57,255 nucleotides of DNA, taken from positions 1-57,255 of the forward strand of contig CAZEJS010000018.1 in the NCBI GenBank assembly GCA_964512645.1. The letters are read 5' to 3'. This document shows, piece after piece, positions 33,929 to 43,008 of the stretch. Within the stretch, counting starts at the first letter, position 1, and the number at the start of each line of letters is the position of its first letter. The notes beneath the pieces were generated by a model that was given only the letters and a program-made list of their open reading frames with translations, was not told where the DNA came from and searched no databases. This DNA comes from CAZEJS01 sp964512645. Lineage in GTDB: Bacteria; Actinomycetota; Geothermincolia; Fen-727; Anoxymicrobiaceae. Both the position numbers and the translations under genes were made by a program.

Positions 33929-35327
33929 TTCGCGCACCTCCCGCGAGCTCACGCACGACCGACTTGAACGCTTTACCCCTGTCCCTGTAATCCTCGAACA
34001 TGTCAAACGATGCGCACGCGGGTGAGAAAAGGATCGAATCGCCGCGTTCTACGGTCTCCATTGCGACCGACACCGCCTCGGCCAGGTCGTCGGCCAGGCG
34101 GATACTCGACACGGCGGCTCCAGGACAGGCCGCCTCGAGCGTCCGGCCGATATCCCCGGCGCTCTCTCCCGTCAGGATCACCCCCGCGAGACGCCCCTCC
34201 TCCATCAGTTCGCACAGTTCCGTCGCGAGATCGGAAAATTCGAGCCCCTTGTTCCTTCCACCCATAATGAGCGCGAACCTTCCGGGAAACGCCTTCACCG
34301 CGTGCAGGGTCGCGTGGGGATTTGTCGCCTTGGAGTCGTTGTAGAAGGTGATGCCGTCCACTTCTCCCGCGGGTTCACACCTGTGCTCCAGCCCCTCGAA
34401 AGCCACCGCGGCCTCCCGGACCCGTTCCGGGTCCTCGCCGAGGGCCAGGGCCGCGGCTGAAGCCGCCATCATGTTCTGTACGTTATGCGCCCCCGGTACG
34501 TTCAATCCGGCCACTTCGAGGAGCTCCGAAGCGGGCAGCCTGCCTCCGGTGACTATCATACCGTCGCGCAGCCAGACGGAAGCCCCTTCCACCCTGTGGA
34601 GACCGAAGCCTATCGTTATCCCGGGGGCACCGGCGGCCACCTCGCGGCAGAACGGGTCCTCGCAGTTGTAGACGAAGAACTCCTCGGGCAGCATGTTCTC
34701 GACAATTCGCGCTTTGGCTTTCGCGTACTCGTAGAGGTCCCTGTGCCAGTCGAAATGGTCCGGGGCCAGGTTCAGCATGACCGCAACGCGGGCGTGGAAC
34801 CGCTCGACGTTCTGAAGCTGGAACGAGGAGACCTCTACAACGGGCACGTCGGCGGCGCCCACGCTTCCGACAAGGCTTACCAACGGAGTGCCGATGTTGC
34901 CGCTCGGAATCGCCCGCCGACCGGGTCTGTCGAGCATCGCGGCGGCGATCCTGGTCGTCGTCGTCTTGCCGTTCGTCCCGGTTATCGCCACCATTGTACG
35001 TCCCTCTAGGAGGCGGAAGCCGAGTTCCAGCTCGCTGATAACGCGCTTGCCCAGTTCCCGCGCTTTCTCCAGCACTGGAGCCCGGTGCGGTACCCCGGGG
35101 CTTACCACCACGGCGCGGAAGGAATTCAGGTCCTCGGGCACGTCAACGCCCAGGCGCACCTCGATCCCGGACGCTTCGAGAGATTTCAGGGCGGCTCCCA
35201 GGGCAGGCTCAGCCAGCCTGTCGACCACCACCGGCCTGGCGCCGATCCCCGCGAGCGCAACGGCGGCCGCCTGTCCGCTGGTGCCGAGGCCGACGACGAG
35301 AACGTCCTCGCCCTCGAGTTCCTTCAT
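33912..35327 (-). CDS. murD: UDP-N-acetylmuramoylalanine--D-glutamate ligase
   Basis: 471-aa Mur ligase that adds D-Glu. VLVVGLGTSGQAAAVAL opens the nucleotide-like N-terminal domain; the ATPase loop is AITGTNGKTTTTRIAA; NLAPDHFDWH and the C-terminal FYNDSKATNPHATL are characteristic of MurD. ATG overlaps the mraY stop as ATGA. Confidence 0.96.
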   Translation of the reverse strand: MKELEGEDVLVVGLGTSGQAAAVALAGIGARPVVVDRLAEPALGAALKSLEASGIEVRLGVDVPEDLNSFRAVVVSPGVPHRAPVLEKARELGKRVISELELGFRLLEGRTMVAITGTNGKTTTTRIAAAMLDRPGRRAIPSGNIGTPLVSLVGSVGAADVPVVEVSSFQLQNVERFHARVAVMLNLAPDHFDWHRDLYEYAKAKARIVENMLPEEFFVYNCEDPFCREVAAGAPGITIGFGLHRVEGASVWLRDGMIVTGGRLPASELLEVAGLNVPGAHNVQNMMAASAAALALGEDPERVREAAVAFEGLEHRCEPAGEVDGITFYNDSKATNPHATLHAVKAFPGRFALIMGGRNKGLEFSDLATELCELMEEGRLAGVILTGESAGDIGRTLEAACPGAAVSSIRLADDLAEAVSVAMETVERGDSILFSPACASFDMFEDYRDRGKAFKSVVRELAGGARSGGVP

Positions 35328-36370
35328 GATGGCACCCTGCTGACGAAATCGACGTAGAACACCGCGAAACCGCTCAGGACGCAGAACCCGCAGATTATCC
35401 AGAACCTGACCATCACCGTAAACTCGGACCAGCCGGCAAGTTCGAAGTGGTGGTGTATCGGCGCCATCCTGAAAACCCGTTTGCCGCCGGTCAGCTTGAA
35501 AACTCCGACTTGAATCGCCACCGACGCGGTCTCGATCACGAACAACCCGCCCAGTATCAGCAGCAGCAGTTGCGTCCTGGTCATGATGGCGATGGCCGCC
35601 ATGACGCCCCCGAGGGCCAGCGAGCCCGTATCACCCATGAATATTCGCGCAGGGGCGGCGTTCCACCAGAGAAACCCCACACAGGCGCCCAGCACCGCGC
35701 TGGCGATGATCGCCATGTCGAGCGCCGGGGAACCGGAGAACGAGTAGAACTTCGGGTGCTGGCTGATCGGGTGCCTGAACATCGTGAAAGCGATGAGGAG
35801 ATATGCGGCCATGACGATGACCATCGAGCCGCTGGCAAGCCCGTCCAGACCGTCTGTCAGGTTCACCGCATTGGAGGCGGAGATTATCATTATGAAGACC
35901 CAGATGAAGAAGAACCACCCCAGGTTGATGAAAGTGTTTCCGAGAAAACTGAGCTTCATCGGCAGGGCGGGATACCCGGGGGTATGCCACTGGGTCGCCA
36001 TGAGCGTAAACCCCAGCGCGATTACCACCTGGCCGATGATCTTGTAAGTCGGCTTGAGCCCGAGGGAACGTTTTTTTCGGATCTGGATGAAATCGTCCAG
36101 AAACCCGAGGGCCCCGCATGCCACCATCGTCAGCAGGACCGCGAGCCCTTCCGGTGTGAAGCGGGAGACCGCGCAGTAACCGATAACCGTACCGAGGACG
36201 ATCAGTATCCCGCCCATGGTAGGAGTGCCCTTCTTGGCGAAGTGGGCGTGAGGTCCGTCCTCGCGAATGACCTGGCCGTACTCCATCCTGCGAAGGAAGC
36301 GGATCAGAAGAGGAGTAAGAGTAAGACATATCAGACCGGCCACGCACGCCGCCCCGAGTACCCTATACAT
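35324..36370 (-). CDS. mraY: phospho-N-acetylmuramoyl-pentapeptide-transferase
   Basis: 348-aa membrane enzyme with about ten helices that transfers phospho-MurNAc-pentapeptide to undecaprenyl phosphate (lipid I). Conserved cytosolic loops are HFAKKGTPTMGG, GFLDDFIQIRKKRSLGLKP with the Asp pair, NAVNLTDGLDGLASG and the MAPIHHHFEL motif. ATG start; overlaps murF end by 8 nt. Confidence 0.96.
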   Translation of the reverse strand: MYRVLGAACVAGLICLTLTPLLIRFLRRMEYGQVIREDGPHAHFAKKGTPTMGGILIVLGTVIGYCAVSRFTPEGLAVLLTMVACGALGFLDDFIQIRKKRSLGLKPTYKIIGQVVIALGFTLMATQWHTPGYPALPMKLSFLGNTFINLGWFFFIWVFIMIISASNAVNLTDGLDGLASGSMVIVMAAYLLIAFTMFRHPISQHPKFYSFSGSPALDMAIIASAVLGACVGFLWWNAAPARIFMGDTGSLALGGVMAAIAIMTRTQLLLLILGGLFVIETASVAIQVGVFKLTGGKRVFRMAPIHHHFELAGWSEFTVMVRFWIICGFCVLSGFAVFYVDFVSRVPS

Positions 36371-37796
36371 CGGCCACCGGTTTGCCCTGAACGAAAGCGG
36401 GGGAGGCGATCCTTGCAGGCAGCGTCTCGAGCCCCATCACCCTGGAGGCTTTGACCAGGACCACGTCCTCCGGTTCCAGCAGGCAGGACAGCAGGTCGAT
36501 GGCCCCGGGCACGTCGTTGCAGCGGAAGACGCTGCCGCGGGGCAGGCCACCCTCGATCGCACCGGAGGCGATCGCACGGGCTCTTTTTCCTACCGTTATC
36601 AGCAGGTCGATATCGAGCTCCGCCGCCTTCACTCCCACCTCCCGGTGGAAGTCGTCGCTCTTCGAACCGAGCTCGGCCATGCCTCCCAGCACCGCGACGG
36701 AACGCCTTGCGCCCGAGGCATCGACAAGAGTGTCAAGCGCCGCCTCCATCGACCGAGGGTTAGCGTTGTACGCGTCGTTGATTACCGTGCAGCCACCTGT
36801 GCAGACCGTTCGCTCGGTTCTCCAGGCCGAAAGCTTCGCCTTTTCGAGACCGGCCTTGATCTCGGATGCGCCGGCGCCCATCAGGTGCGCGCACGCGGCA
36901 GCGGCCAGCGCGTTATCAACCTGATGCCTTCCGATCGCGTTCAACCTGACCTCAACCTCCAGGCCGGGTCCCCGAATGGCGAACGACGGTCTCGCGTCTC
37001 CATCGGTCGTGACCCCGCAGGCCCTGTACTCAGAGCCGCGGCCCGCGCCGAACATGGTGATCCGCGCCCTGGTCTGGCGCGCTATTTTCCTGCTCCAGGG
37101 GTCCGCCGCGTTGAGCAGGAGGCTTCCTTCCTCGGGCAGGCACCGCGCGAGCTCCGCCTTGGTGTTGGCCACGGTCTCCTCGGTCTTGAAGAGCTCGAGG
37201 TGCCCTGGACCGACGTTGGTGATGATCCCGATCCGCGGACGCACGACTTCGGCAAGCCTGCGGATATCCCCGGGGCGGCGGGCGCCCATTTCGGCAACCA
37301 GCACGCTGTCTTTCTTTCTTACACCGAACACCGTGAGCGGTATCCCCACCTCGTTGTTGAAGCTCCCTTTCGAGCCGGCCACTCCTCGGTCGCGCGAGAG
37401 AATCGAGACCAGCATGTCCTTGGTGCAGGTCTTGCCCGTGGTGCCCGTAATTCCCACCGCGTCGATGTCCAGCGACTGCCGCACATGGGCCGCGAGGGCG
37501 ACCAGTGCCTCCAGCGTATCTTTCACCAGGACCAGGGGAAACTCAGGGTTGCGAGAATGAAAGTCCGCGGCGAGCGGGCTCTTCGAGCTCGCTACCGCAG
37601 CCTTCGCGCCCCCGCGCGCGGCATCGTCGAGAAACCCGTTCGCGTCGTGATTGGGGCCCCTGAGAGCGACAAAGAGATCACCGCTCCTGAGGAGCCTGGT
37701 GTCGGTTCCCACACTGGTAACGCTGAGCCGGGCCCATTCACCAGCAGGCCTGCCTCCGGTGGCCTCGGCTATTTCTTTAAGGCTGAGACTGCGCAC
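36363..37796 (-). CDS. murF: UDP-MurNAc-tripeptide D-alanyl-D-alanine ligase
   Basis: 477-aa Mur ligase adding the D-Ala-D-Ala made by Ddl. TDTRLLRSGDLFVALRG near the N-terminus, ATP loop GITGTTGKTCTKDML, NVGPGHLELF and INDAYNANPRSMEAAL (MurF signature) are present. The GTG start overlaps murE by 20 nt. One oddity is TTGKTCT in place of the usual GKTTT. Confidence 0.95.
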   Translation of the reverse strand: MRSLSLKEIAEATGGRPAGEWARLSVTSVGTDTRLLRSGDLFVALRGPNHDANGFLDDAARGGAKAAVASSKSPLAADFHSRNPEFPLVLVKDTLEALVALAAHVRQSLDIDAVGITGTTGKTCTKDMLVSILSRDRGVAGSKGSFNNEVGIPLTVFGVRKKDSVLVAEMGARRPGDIRRLAEVVRPRIGIITNVGPGHLELFKTEETVANTKAELARCLPEEGSLLLNAADPWSRKIARQTRARITMFGAGRGSEYRACGVTTDGDARPSFAIRGPGLEVEVRLNAIGRHQVDNALAAAACAHLMGAGASEIKAGLEKAKLSAWRTERTVCTGGCTVINDAYNANPRSMEAALDTLVDASGARRSVAVLGGMAELGSKSDDFHREVGVKAAELDIDLLITVGKRARAIASGAIEGGLPRGSVFRCNDVPGAIDLLSCLLEPEDVVLVKASRVMGLETLPARIASPAFVQGKPVADV

Positions 37797-39270
37797 CCCT
37801 GGCCTCCCGCAGGCACTCTCTCAACACCTGTCTGTCGTCGAACGGAATTACCCCATCGGAAAAGATTTGGCCACTCTCGTGCCCTTTTCCTGCGACGACG
37901 ACGAGGTCCCCCTCCTCCGCTTCTTCGACCGCCCTGCGTATTGCCATTCTGCGGTCCACCTCGACGGTATAGCGCTCCCCGGGGAAGTCGTCTCGCACCC
38001 CCTCGAGCATCATCTCGATGATGGAGGATGGTTCCTCGCCCCGGGGGTTGTCAGAGGTTATTATGGCGAGATCGGACAGCTCCACCGCGACCCGCCCCAT
38101 CAGCGGTCGCTTTGATCGGTCCCGGTCTCCTCCACAACCGACCACTATTATGACCCTGCCGGCACTCACTTCGCGGCACGCCTCGAGGACGTTGCGCACC
38201 CCGTCCGGGGTATGTGCGTAGTCGACGAGGGCCGTGAACGGCTGACCGCACTCTATGTTCTCGAACCTCCCGGGCACGCCACCGAGCCTCTCAAGGCCGC
38301 GGGCTGTAGCCTCGGGGGCGGCGCCCAGGGCATGCCCGACCGCTGCGGCGGCGAGGCAGTTGTAAACGTTGAACCTTCCCTGCAGGCGCGTGAGCAGGCG
38401 TGTCTCGGCCCGGGGCGTCTTCAGAAGGAACCTGTTTCCCTCGGGGAGTACTTCCACCTCACCGGCGCAGACGTCGGCCCCGGGTTCGAGACCGAACGAT
38501 ATCGACCGCAGCGACGTCTCCTCGAGGAGGCGCCTGCCGAACGGGTCGTCGATATTGATCGCGGCGACGCGTTCAGGGCCGAACTCCTCTCCCTCGAACA
38601 GGCGCCGCTTGGCGCCGAAGTAGTCCTCGAGGGAGATGTGGAAGTCAAGGTGGTCCTGCGTGAGGTTGGTGAAGGCAACCACATCGAACTCGCATCCGCT
38701 CGCCCGGTGCAACTCCAGGGCGTGTGACGACACTTCCATGACTACCGTATCCACCGCGGCGTCCGCCATGCGCCGGAGCAGTCTCTGCAGGTCAAGGGAT
38801 TCCGGTGTGGTCCGGGTGACTTCCTCCACCGCGTTCCCGATGTGGTTCTCCACAGTGCCTATGAGGCCGGTGACCCCGCCCTCTTCCTTGAGAATGCTCT
38901 CGACCAGGAACGCGGTGGTCGTCTTGCCGTTCGTTCCGGTCACTCCCACGAGCCTCATCTCCCGCGACGGTTGCCCGTAATATGCCGAGGAAAGGCGGGC
39001 CATCGCGTAGCGCGTGTCCGGCACTTCCACCAGGGCTACCCCCGCGGGGAGTTCCTCCTCGAGCTCCCTCTCCACGAAGACCACGACCGCTCCACGGGCG
39101 GCGGCCGGGGCGGCGTACAGGTGCCCGTCGGTGACGAGCCCCCGTATGCAGAAGAACGCGTCGCCCTCCGCGACCGCGCGGCTGTCGTAAGCCAGCCCGG
39201 AGACCTCGACATCCAGCGCACCGGTCGTCTTTTTCTCATCAATGTTGTCCAGCAGTTCTCTCAGCAACAT
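37777..39270 (-). CDS. murE: UDP-MurNAc-L-Ala-D-Glu:meso-diaminopimelate ligase
   Basis: 497-aa Mur ligase. SRAVAEGDAFFCIRG binds the uracil-side substrate; VTGTNGKTTTAFL is the P-loop; NLTQDHLDFH and VDYAHTPDGVRNVL follow. The substrate-specificity motif is DNPR (TSDNPRGEEP), which marks meso-diaminopimelate rather than lysine enzymes, so the cell wall peptide is probably of the A1-gamma type or a relative. ATG start, with its own strong internal promoter upstream. Confidence 0.96.
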   Translation of the reverse strand: MLLRELLDNIDEKKTTGALDVEVSGLAYDSRAVAEGDAFFCIRGLVTDGHLYAAPAAARGAVVVFVERELEEELPAGVALVEVPDTRYAMARLSSAYYGQPSREMRLVGVTGTNGKTTTAFLVESILKEEGGVTGLIGTVENHIGNAVEEVTRTTPESLDLQRLLRRMADAAVDTVVMEVSSHALELHRASGCEFDVVAFTNLTQDHLDFHISLEDYFGAKRRLFEGEEFGPERVAAINIDDPFGRRLLEETSLRSISFGLEPGADVCAGEVEVLPEGNRFLLKTPRAETRLLTRLQGRFNVYNCLAAAAVGHALGAAPEATARGLERLGGVPGRFENIECGQPFTALVDYAHTPDGVRNVLEACREVSAGRVIIVVGCGGDRDRSKRPLMGRVAVELSDLAIITSDNPRGEEPSSIIEMMLEGVRDDFPGERYTVEVDRRMAIRRAVEEAEEGDLVVVAGKGHESGQIFSDGVIPFDDRQVLRECLREARGAQSQP

Positions 39271-39314
39271 GTCCGTGCCTCGCAGCGTTCTCTCCCGACC
39301 TTTTCACATGGTTC

Positions 39315-39343
39315 CTTGTAGACCTGGACCAGGTCAATGTCAA
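39315..39343 (-). promoter_or_regulatory. murE promoter with perfect palindrome in the spacer
   Basis: Minus strand TTGACA (39338-39343), 17-nt spacer and TACAAG (39315-39320), about 45 nt before murE in the 113-nt gap after ftsI. The spacer contains GACCTGGTCCAGGTC (39321-39335), a perfect 7-1-7 inverted repeat that touches the -10 box. Position and symmetry are those of a repressor or activator site. Confidence 0.7.
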
Positions 39344-39383
39344 GCAGCGCCTCTCTCCCCTGTGCATCCCGCACTTGAATATT

Positions 39384-41123
39384 TCAATCGCGAGCCTGGC
39401 CGTCTCCCGCATCCCCATTACCTCCCGGCGCCGCGCCCCGATCCGCCCACGAAGGTGGTATCTTCAGATGCTGAAGGCTGAAGCCCATTATGTTCCTGAA
39501 CACCGGGGCGGCCGTCTCGCCTCCCCAGATCGGGGTAGGTTCGTCCAGCACGACCATGCAGACGATGCGCGGACGTTCGACGGGAGCAAACCCCACAAAC
39601 GTGGCCATGTAAGTGCCCGAGTAACCGGCTCCGCCCCGGTTCGGCTTCTCGGCTGTGCCCGTCTTTCCGCCGACCCTGTAGTAGTTGACCGCCGCCTTTG
39701 TCCCGGTGCCGCCCGGGGATACGACCTGCTCCATTATCTCCCTGGTCAGCCGGCAGGCGTCAGCGGAGATGAACTCCTCGCCCAGTCCGCCCAGTCCCAT
39801 GTCGACAACTCCCGACCCGGCTATCTTGGCCTTCATGAAATGGGGGCAGATCTTCCTGCCGCCGTTCGCGATGGCACCGGCGAAGCAGGCAAGCTGCAAA
39901 GGAGTGACCGATACGCCCTGACCGATGCAGATGGTGGCCGCGCTGGTGCCGGCCCACGAAGCCAGCGGCGGCAGTACTCCGTTGACCTCTCCGGGGAAAT
40001 CGACACCGGTCTTATGTCCGACTCCGAAGCGGCTCATGTACTCGCTGAGCGTTTTATCTCCTAACTTGAGGGCGGTAACGATGGTGCCGACGTTCGAGGA
40101 CTGGCTGATAACCTCCCTGAAAGGAAGCTGCCTGGTCGGTTTGGGTTCGGCATCCTTGAACCTGGCATCGGCAACCCGCAGTTCGCTCGGCACCTGGACA
40201 ACCGTGTCGGGGGCCACGACGCCGGTCTGAAGCGCGGCGACCGCGGTTATGATCTTCAGACACGAACCCGGTTCGTAGACATCGGTTACAGCGCGGTTCC
40301 TCATCGACGCGGGATCAATATTTTCCCGGTTGTTCGGGTCGAACGTGGGATTCGAGGCCATAGCCAGTATGTCCCCGGTGTTGCAGTCCATCACCACGGC
40401 GGTCGCCGCCCTGGCGCCGTACCGGGCAGCGGCCCCGGCAAGAGCGTCCTCGGCTGCTGCCTGGATGTCCTTGTCGATAGTGAGTTGTATGTCCACGCCG
40501 TCCGTGGCTCTTTTTTCGTTCCTCTCGCTGCCGGGTATGGGATTGCCCGCGGCGTCGCGCTCGAGCATGACCTCTCCGGCCCGTCCTCCCAGCAGGTCCT
40601 CGTAGTACAGTTCCAGCCCGGCCTGACCCTTGTTGTCGATATCGACGATCCCCAGCACCTGGGCGGCCAGGCTTCCGAGCGGGTAGAAACGCTTGGATTC
40701 CTGGACAAAACCGACGCCCTCGAGCTTCATCGCCTCGAGCTTGTCTGCGAGGGTCTTGTCCAGCTTCCTGGCCAGGTAGACGAAACCTCCACCAGATGAC
40801 AGCTTCTTGAGGATCTCGTCGGGGTCATCCCCGAGCACCTCGGCTATCTTCCTGGCGGTACCCTTCTTGTTCTTGACCAGGTAAGGGGTGGCATATACCG
40901 CTGAGCATTCCTTGCTGATGGCCATGATCTCGCCCTCGCGGTCGGTGATCGTGCCGCGGTGGGGCGTGATCCTCATCGTGGCGGCGCGCTGCCTGCTGGC
41001 GAGTTGCTTGTAACGAGACGCCTGGAGCCCCTGGACCAGAACGAGCTTCCCTGTTACCGCGGCGAGACCCGCCATAAGGGCGCACGTGACAACCGCGATC
41101 CTCCTGTCACTGGTTCTCTTCAC
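39384..41123 (-). CDS. ftsI: division-specific class B penicillin-binding protein FtsI (PBP3-like)
   Basis: About 579 aa. One N-terminal membrane segment (VVTCALMAGLAAVTGKLVLVQ) follows a short basic tail; a dimerisation domain begins with TPHRGTITDREGEIMA; the transpeptidase domain has SxxK (EPGSCLKI), SSN (SQSSNVGT) and KTG (GGKTGTAEK). It cross-links septal peptidoglycan made by FtsW. There are no PASTA repeats. The start is uncertain. GTG at 41121-41123 gives the best protein end but has no clear ribosome site. CTG at 41148-41150 lies just after GGGGAGGAGA inside the ftsL end. A GTG at 41297 would overlap ftsL by over 160 nt and is unlikely. Confidence 0.92.
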   Translation of the reverse strand: MKRTSDRRIAVVTCALMAGLAAVTGKLVLVQGLQASRYKQLASRQRAATMRITPHRGTITDREGEIMAISKECSAVYATPYLVKNKKGTARKIAEVLGDDPDEILKKLSSGGGFVYLARKLDKTLADKLEAMKLEGVGFVQESKRFYPLGSLAAQVLGIVDIDNKGQAGLELYYEDLLGGRAGEVMLERDAAGNPIPGSERNEKRATDGVDIQLTIDKDIQAAAEDALAGAAARYGARAATAVVMDCNTGDILAMASNPTFDPNNRENIDPASMRNRAVTDVYEPGSCLKIITAVAALQTGVVAPDTVVQVPSELRVADARFKDAEPKPTRQLPFREVISQSSNVGTIVTALKLGDKTLSEYMSRFGVGHKTGVDFPGEVNGVLPPLASWAGTSAATICIGQGVSVTPLQLACFAGAIANGGRKICPHFMKAKIAGSGVVDMGLGGLGEEFISADACRLTREIMEQVVSPGGTGTKAAVNYYRVGGKTGTAEKPNRGGAGYSGTYMATFVGFAPVERPRIVCMVVLDEPTPIWGGETAAPVFRNIMGFSLQHLKIPPSWADRGAAPGGNGDAGDGQARD

Positions 41124-41133
41124 AGACGAACTG

Positions 41134-41631
41134 TCACAAGCCCGTGCCAGAGGTCTCCTCCCCGCTCCGCTCGGCCGTCCCTTCTTCGGACGTTTCGCCG
41201 GTCGCGACCCGCGCGCCTCTTTCGTGTTTAGCCCTGATCGCGGGCGCAGGCAGCTCCTCGAAGGTGCTTTGCGTGGATACGTTTCCGGAAGCGTCACGCG
41301 CGTACCTGAGGTAAATGACTCCGGAAGGGTCCGTCAGGCCGAGCTCGTCACCGGCGATGCGCGCGACCCGTCCCGGTGATTTGAGCCTGGCCAACGTCAG
41401 TCGGAGCGATTCCTGTTTCGACCTCTCCTCGGCGATGCGCGATTCCACCTTCCTCATCTCGACGTCGGCCCTCACTGTGCACTGACGCATCACGAGCATG
41501 AAAACGCCGGTCGCGGCCAGGAAAACGAGTATGACGAAGACCAGGCCTACGGAAAGGCCCTTCTCCCGCGGCGGCTCGATCTCGCGGCCCGACCGCGGCG
41601 CGCGACCCCGGCTTGCACTCGACGCCTTCAT
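41134..41631 (-). CDS. ftsL: FtsL-like septum formation protein
   Basis: 165-aa bitopic protein. A basic N-terminal tail (1-25), one membrane helix (LSVGLVFVILVFLAATGVFMLVM), then a coiled-coil stretch (EMRKVESRIAEERSKQESLRLTLARLK) and SPGRVARIAGDELGLTDP, the typical FtsL/DivIC ending. The C-terminal 50 residues are charged and disordered. Its location between rsmH and ftsI is the canonical ftsL position. ATG overlaps the rsmH stop. Confidence 0.88.
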   Translation of the reverse strand: MKASSASRGRAPRSGREIEPPREKGLSVGLVFVILVFLAATGVFMLVMRQCTVRADVEMRKVESRIAEERSKQESLRLTLARLKSPGRVARIAGDELGLTDPSGVIYLRYARDASGNVSTQSTFEELPAPAIRAKHERGARVATGETSEEGTAERSGEETSGTGL

Positions 41632-42584
41632 GAAAGACCAACCCCTGCGAGCCTTTCGGCGGCCCTCAGCTTGGCGCTCCGGGACCGGGGGTTACGTTCT
41701 CTCTCCCCGGTGGAGGGCAGCAGGGGCTTCTTTGTCAGGACCTCGACGACCGCAAGATCGCCGAGCGGTTGCGCGGGCGGATTGTCCGTTCCTTTTGCCA
41801 GGGAGTTGAAAGTGCTCTTGACTATCCTGTCCTCGAGGGACTGATAGGTCAGCACGACTATCCGCCCGCCATCGGCCAGGCAATCGATCCCTTCCGCGAT
41901 CCCCTCCTTAAGACCCTCGAGCTCGTCGTTCACCGCGATCCGCAGCGCCTGGAACGTCTTCCTGGCGGGGTGCCTCTTCCCGCGCCTGGCCCCCGACGGG
42001 ATAGCGTCCTTCACTATTCTTTCGAGCTGTCCCGTGGTCTCGATCGGCCCGCGGCTCCGGGCGTCCACGATGAAACGAGCGATCCGCCTGGCCCACCGCT
42101 CTTCTCCGTATTTCAGGAGGATCCGCGTGAGCTCGTCCTCCGATTCGGCGTTCACTATCTGCGCGGCAGTGCGCGGCGCATCGGGCCCCATCCTCATGTC
42201 GAGCGGCCCGTCACCGCGGAACGAGAAGCCACGCGCGGGCTGGTCCAGTTGCATTGACGAGACCCCGAGGTCGAGCAGTATGCCGTCGACCTCGCTCAGG
42301 CCCTCGCCGCCAAGGACGGCGCGTATATCTCTGAAATTTTCGCTATGGTAACCGACCGCCTCAGCCATCTCGCCCAGCCTCTCCTTCGCGCGAGCAATTG
42401 CCGACGGGTCCCGGTCAATACCAATGAGCCTGCCTCCCGGGGTGATACGTTCAAGGATAGCCTCAGCATGTCCACCTGCTCCGAGCGTGCCATCTACGAT
42501 CACCTTCCCCTTTTCCGGCCTCAAATACTCGAGGACTTCTCTGACCATGACGGGCTCGTGCACCCCGTCGTCGCCATCCGGCAT
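41628..42584 (-). CDS. rsmH: 16S rRNA (cytosine-1402 N4) methyltransferase
   Basis: 318-aa SAM-dependent methyltransferase acting on C1402 of 16S rRNA. HEPVMVREVLEYL, then VDGTLGAGGHAEAIL (SAM motif I), ILLDLGVSSMQLDQPARGFSF and the C-terminal SRSAKLRAAERL are family signatures. It begins 1 nt after mraZ stops. Confidence 0.97.
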   Translation of the reverse strand: MPDGDDGVHEPVMVREVLEYLRPEKGKVIVDGTLGAGGHAEAILERITPGGRLIGIDRDPSAIARAKERLGEMAEAVGYHSENFRDIRAVLGGEGLSEVDGILLDLGVSSMQLDQPARGFSFRGDGPLDMRMGPDAPRTAAQIVNAESEDELTRILLKYGEERWARRIARFIVDARSRGPIETTGQLERIVKDAIPSGARRGKRHPARKTFQALRIAVNDELEGLKEGIAEGIDCLADGGRIVVLTYQSLEDRIVKSTFNSLAKGTDNPPAQPLGDLAVVEVLTKKPLLPSTGERERNPRSRSAKLRAAERLAGVGLS

Positions 42585-42585
42585 G

Positions 42586-43008
42586 TCAAACCCCGATGTC
42601 CGACGCCGCCTGCTCGTAATGAGCCGCGCTCTCGTCCTCGTAGGACGACCAGCGCTGCGGGTCCCAGACCTCGGCTTTATTGGAGAGGCCGACGACGACG
42701 ACCTCCTTGCTGAGCCCGGCCATCTCCCGGAGCCTCGGGGGGATCAGGATGCGCCCCTGCCCGTCCGGAACCAGGTGGCTCGCGTTGGCGAAAAAGATAC
42801 GGGAGAAACGCCGGGTGGCCTCGCTGCCCGAGGGCATCTCTTCAATCCTCGCCACCAGGCGGTCCCACTCCCTCATCGGCAGCAGGTACAGGCAGTCATC
42901 GAGGCCCTTGGTTACCATCAAGCCGCCCTCGAAGCCCCTCCGGAACTCCCTGGGCAGCACTATGCGACCTTTGGAATCGACCGTCCTTGTTGAAGATCCA
43001 ACCAGCAT
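42586..43008 (-). CDS. mraZ: transcriptional regulator MraZ
   Basis: 140-aa member of the AbrB-like double-barrel family that forms ring oligomers and represses the dcw promoter. Each half carries its DxKGR/DGQGR motif: TVDSKGRIVLPREFR and LVPDGQGRILIPPRLRE. The ATG at 43006-43008 is behind AAGGAAGG; the in-frame upstream extension to 43071 would begin within the promoter, so it is rejected. First gene of the dcw cluster, probably autoregulated through the repeats at 43026-43062. Confidence 0.96.
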   Translation of the reverse strand: MLVGSSTRTVDSKGRIVLPREFRRGFEGGLMVTKGLDDCLYLLPMREWDRLVARIEEMPSGSEATRRFSRIFFANASHLVPDGQGRILIPPRLREMAGLSKEVVVVGLSNKAEVWDPQRWSSYEDESAAHYEQAASDIGV

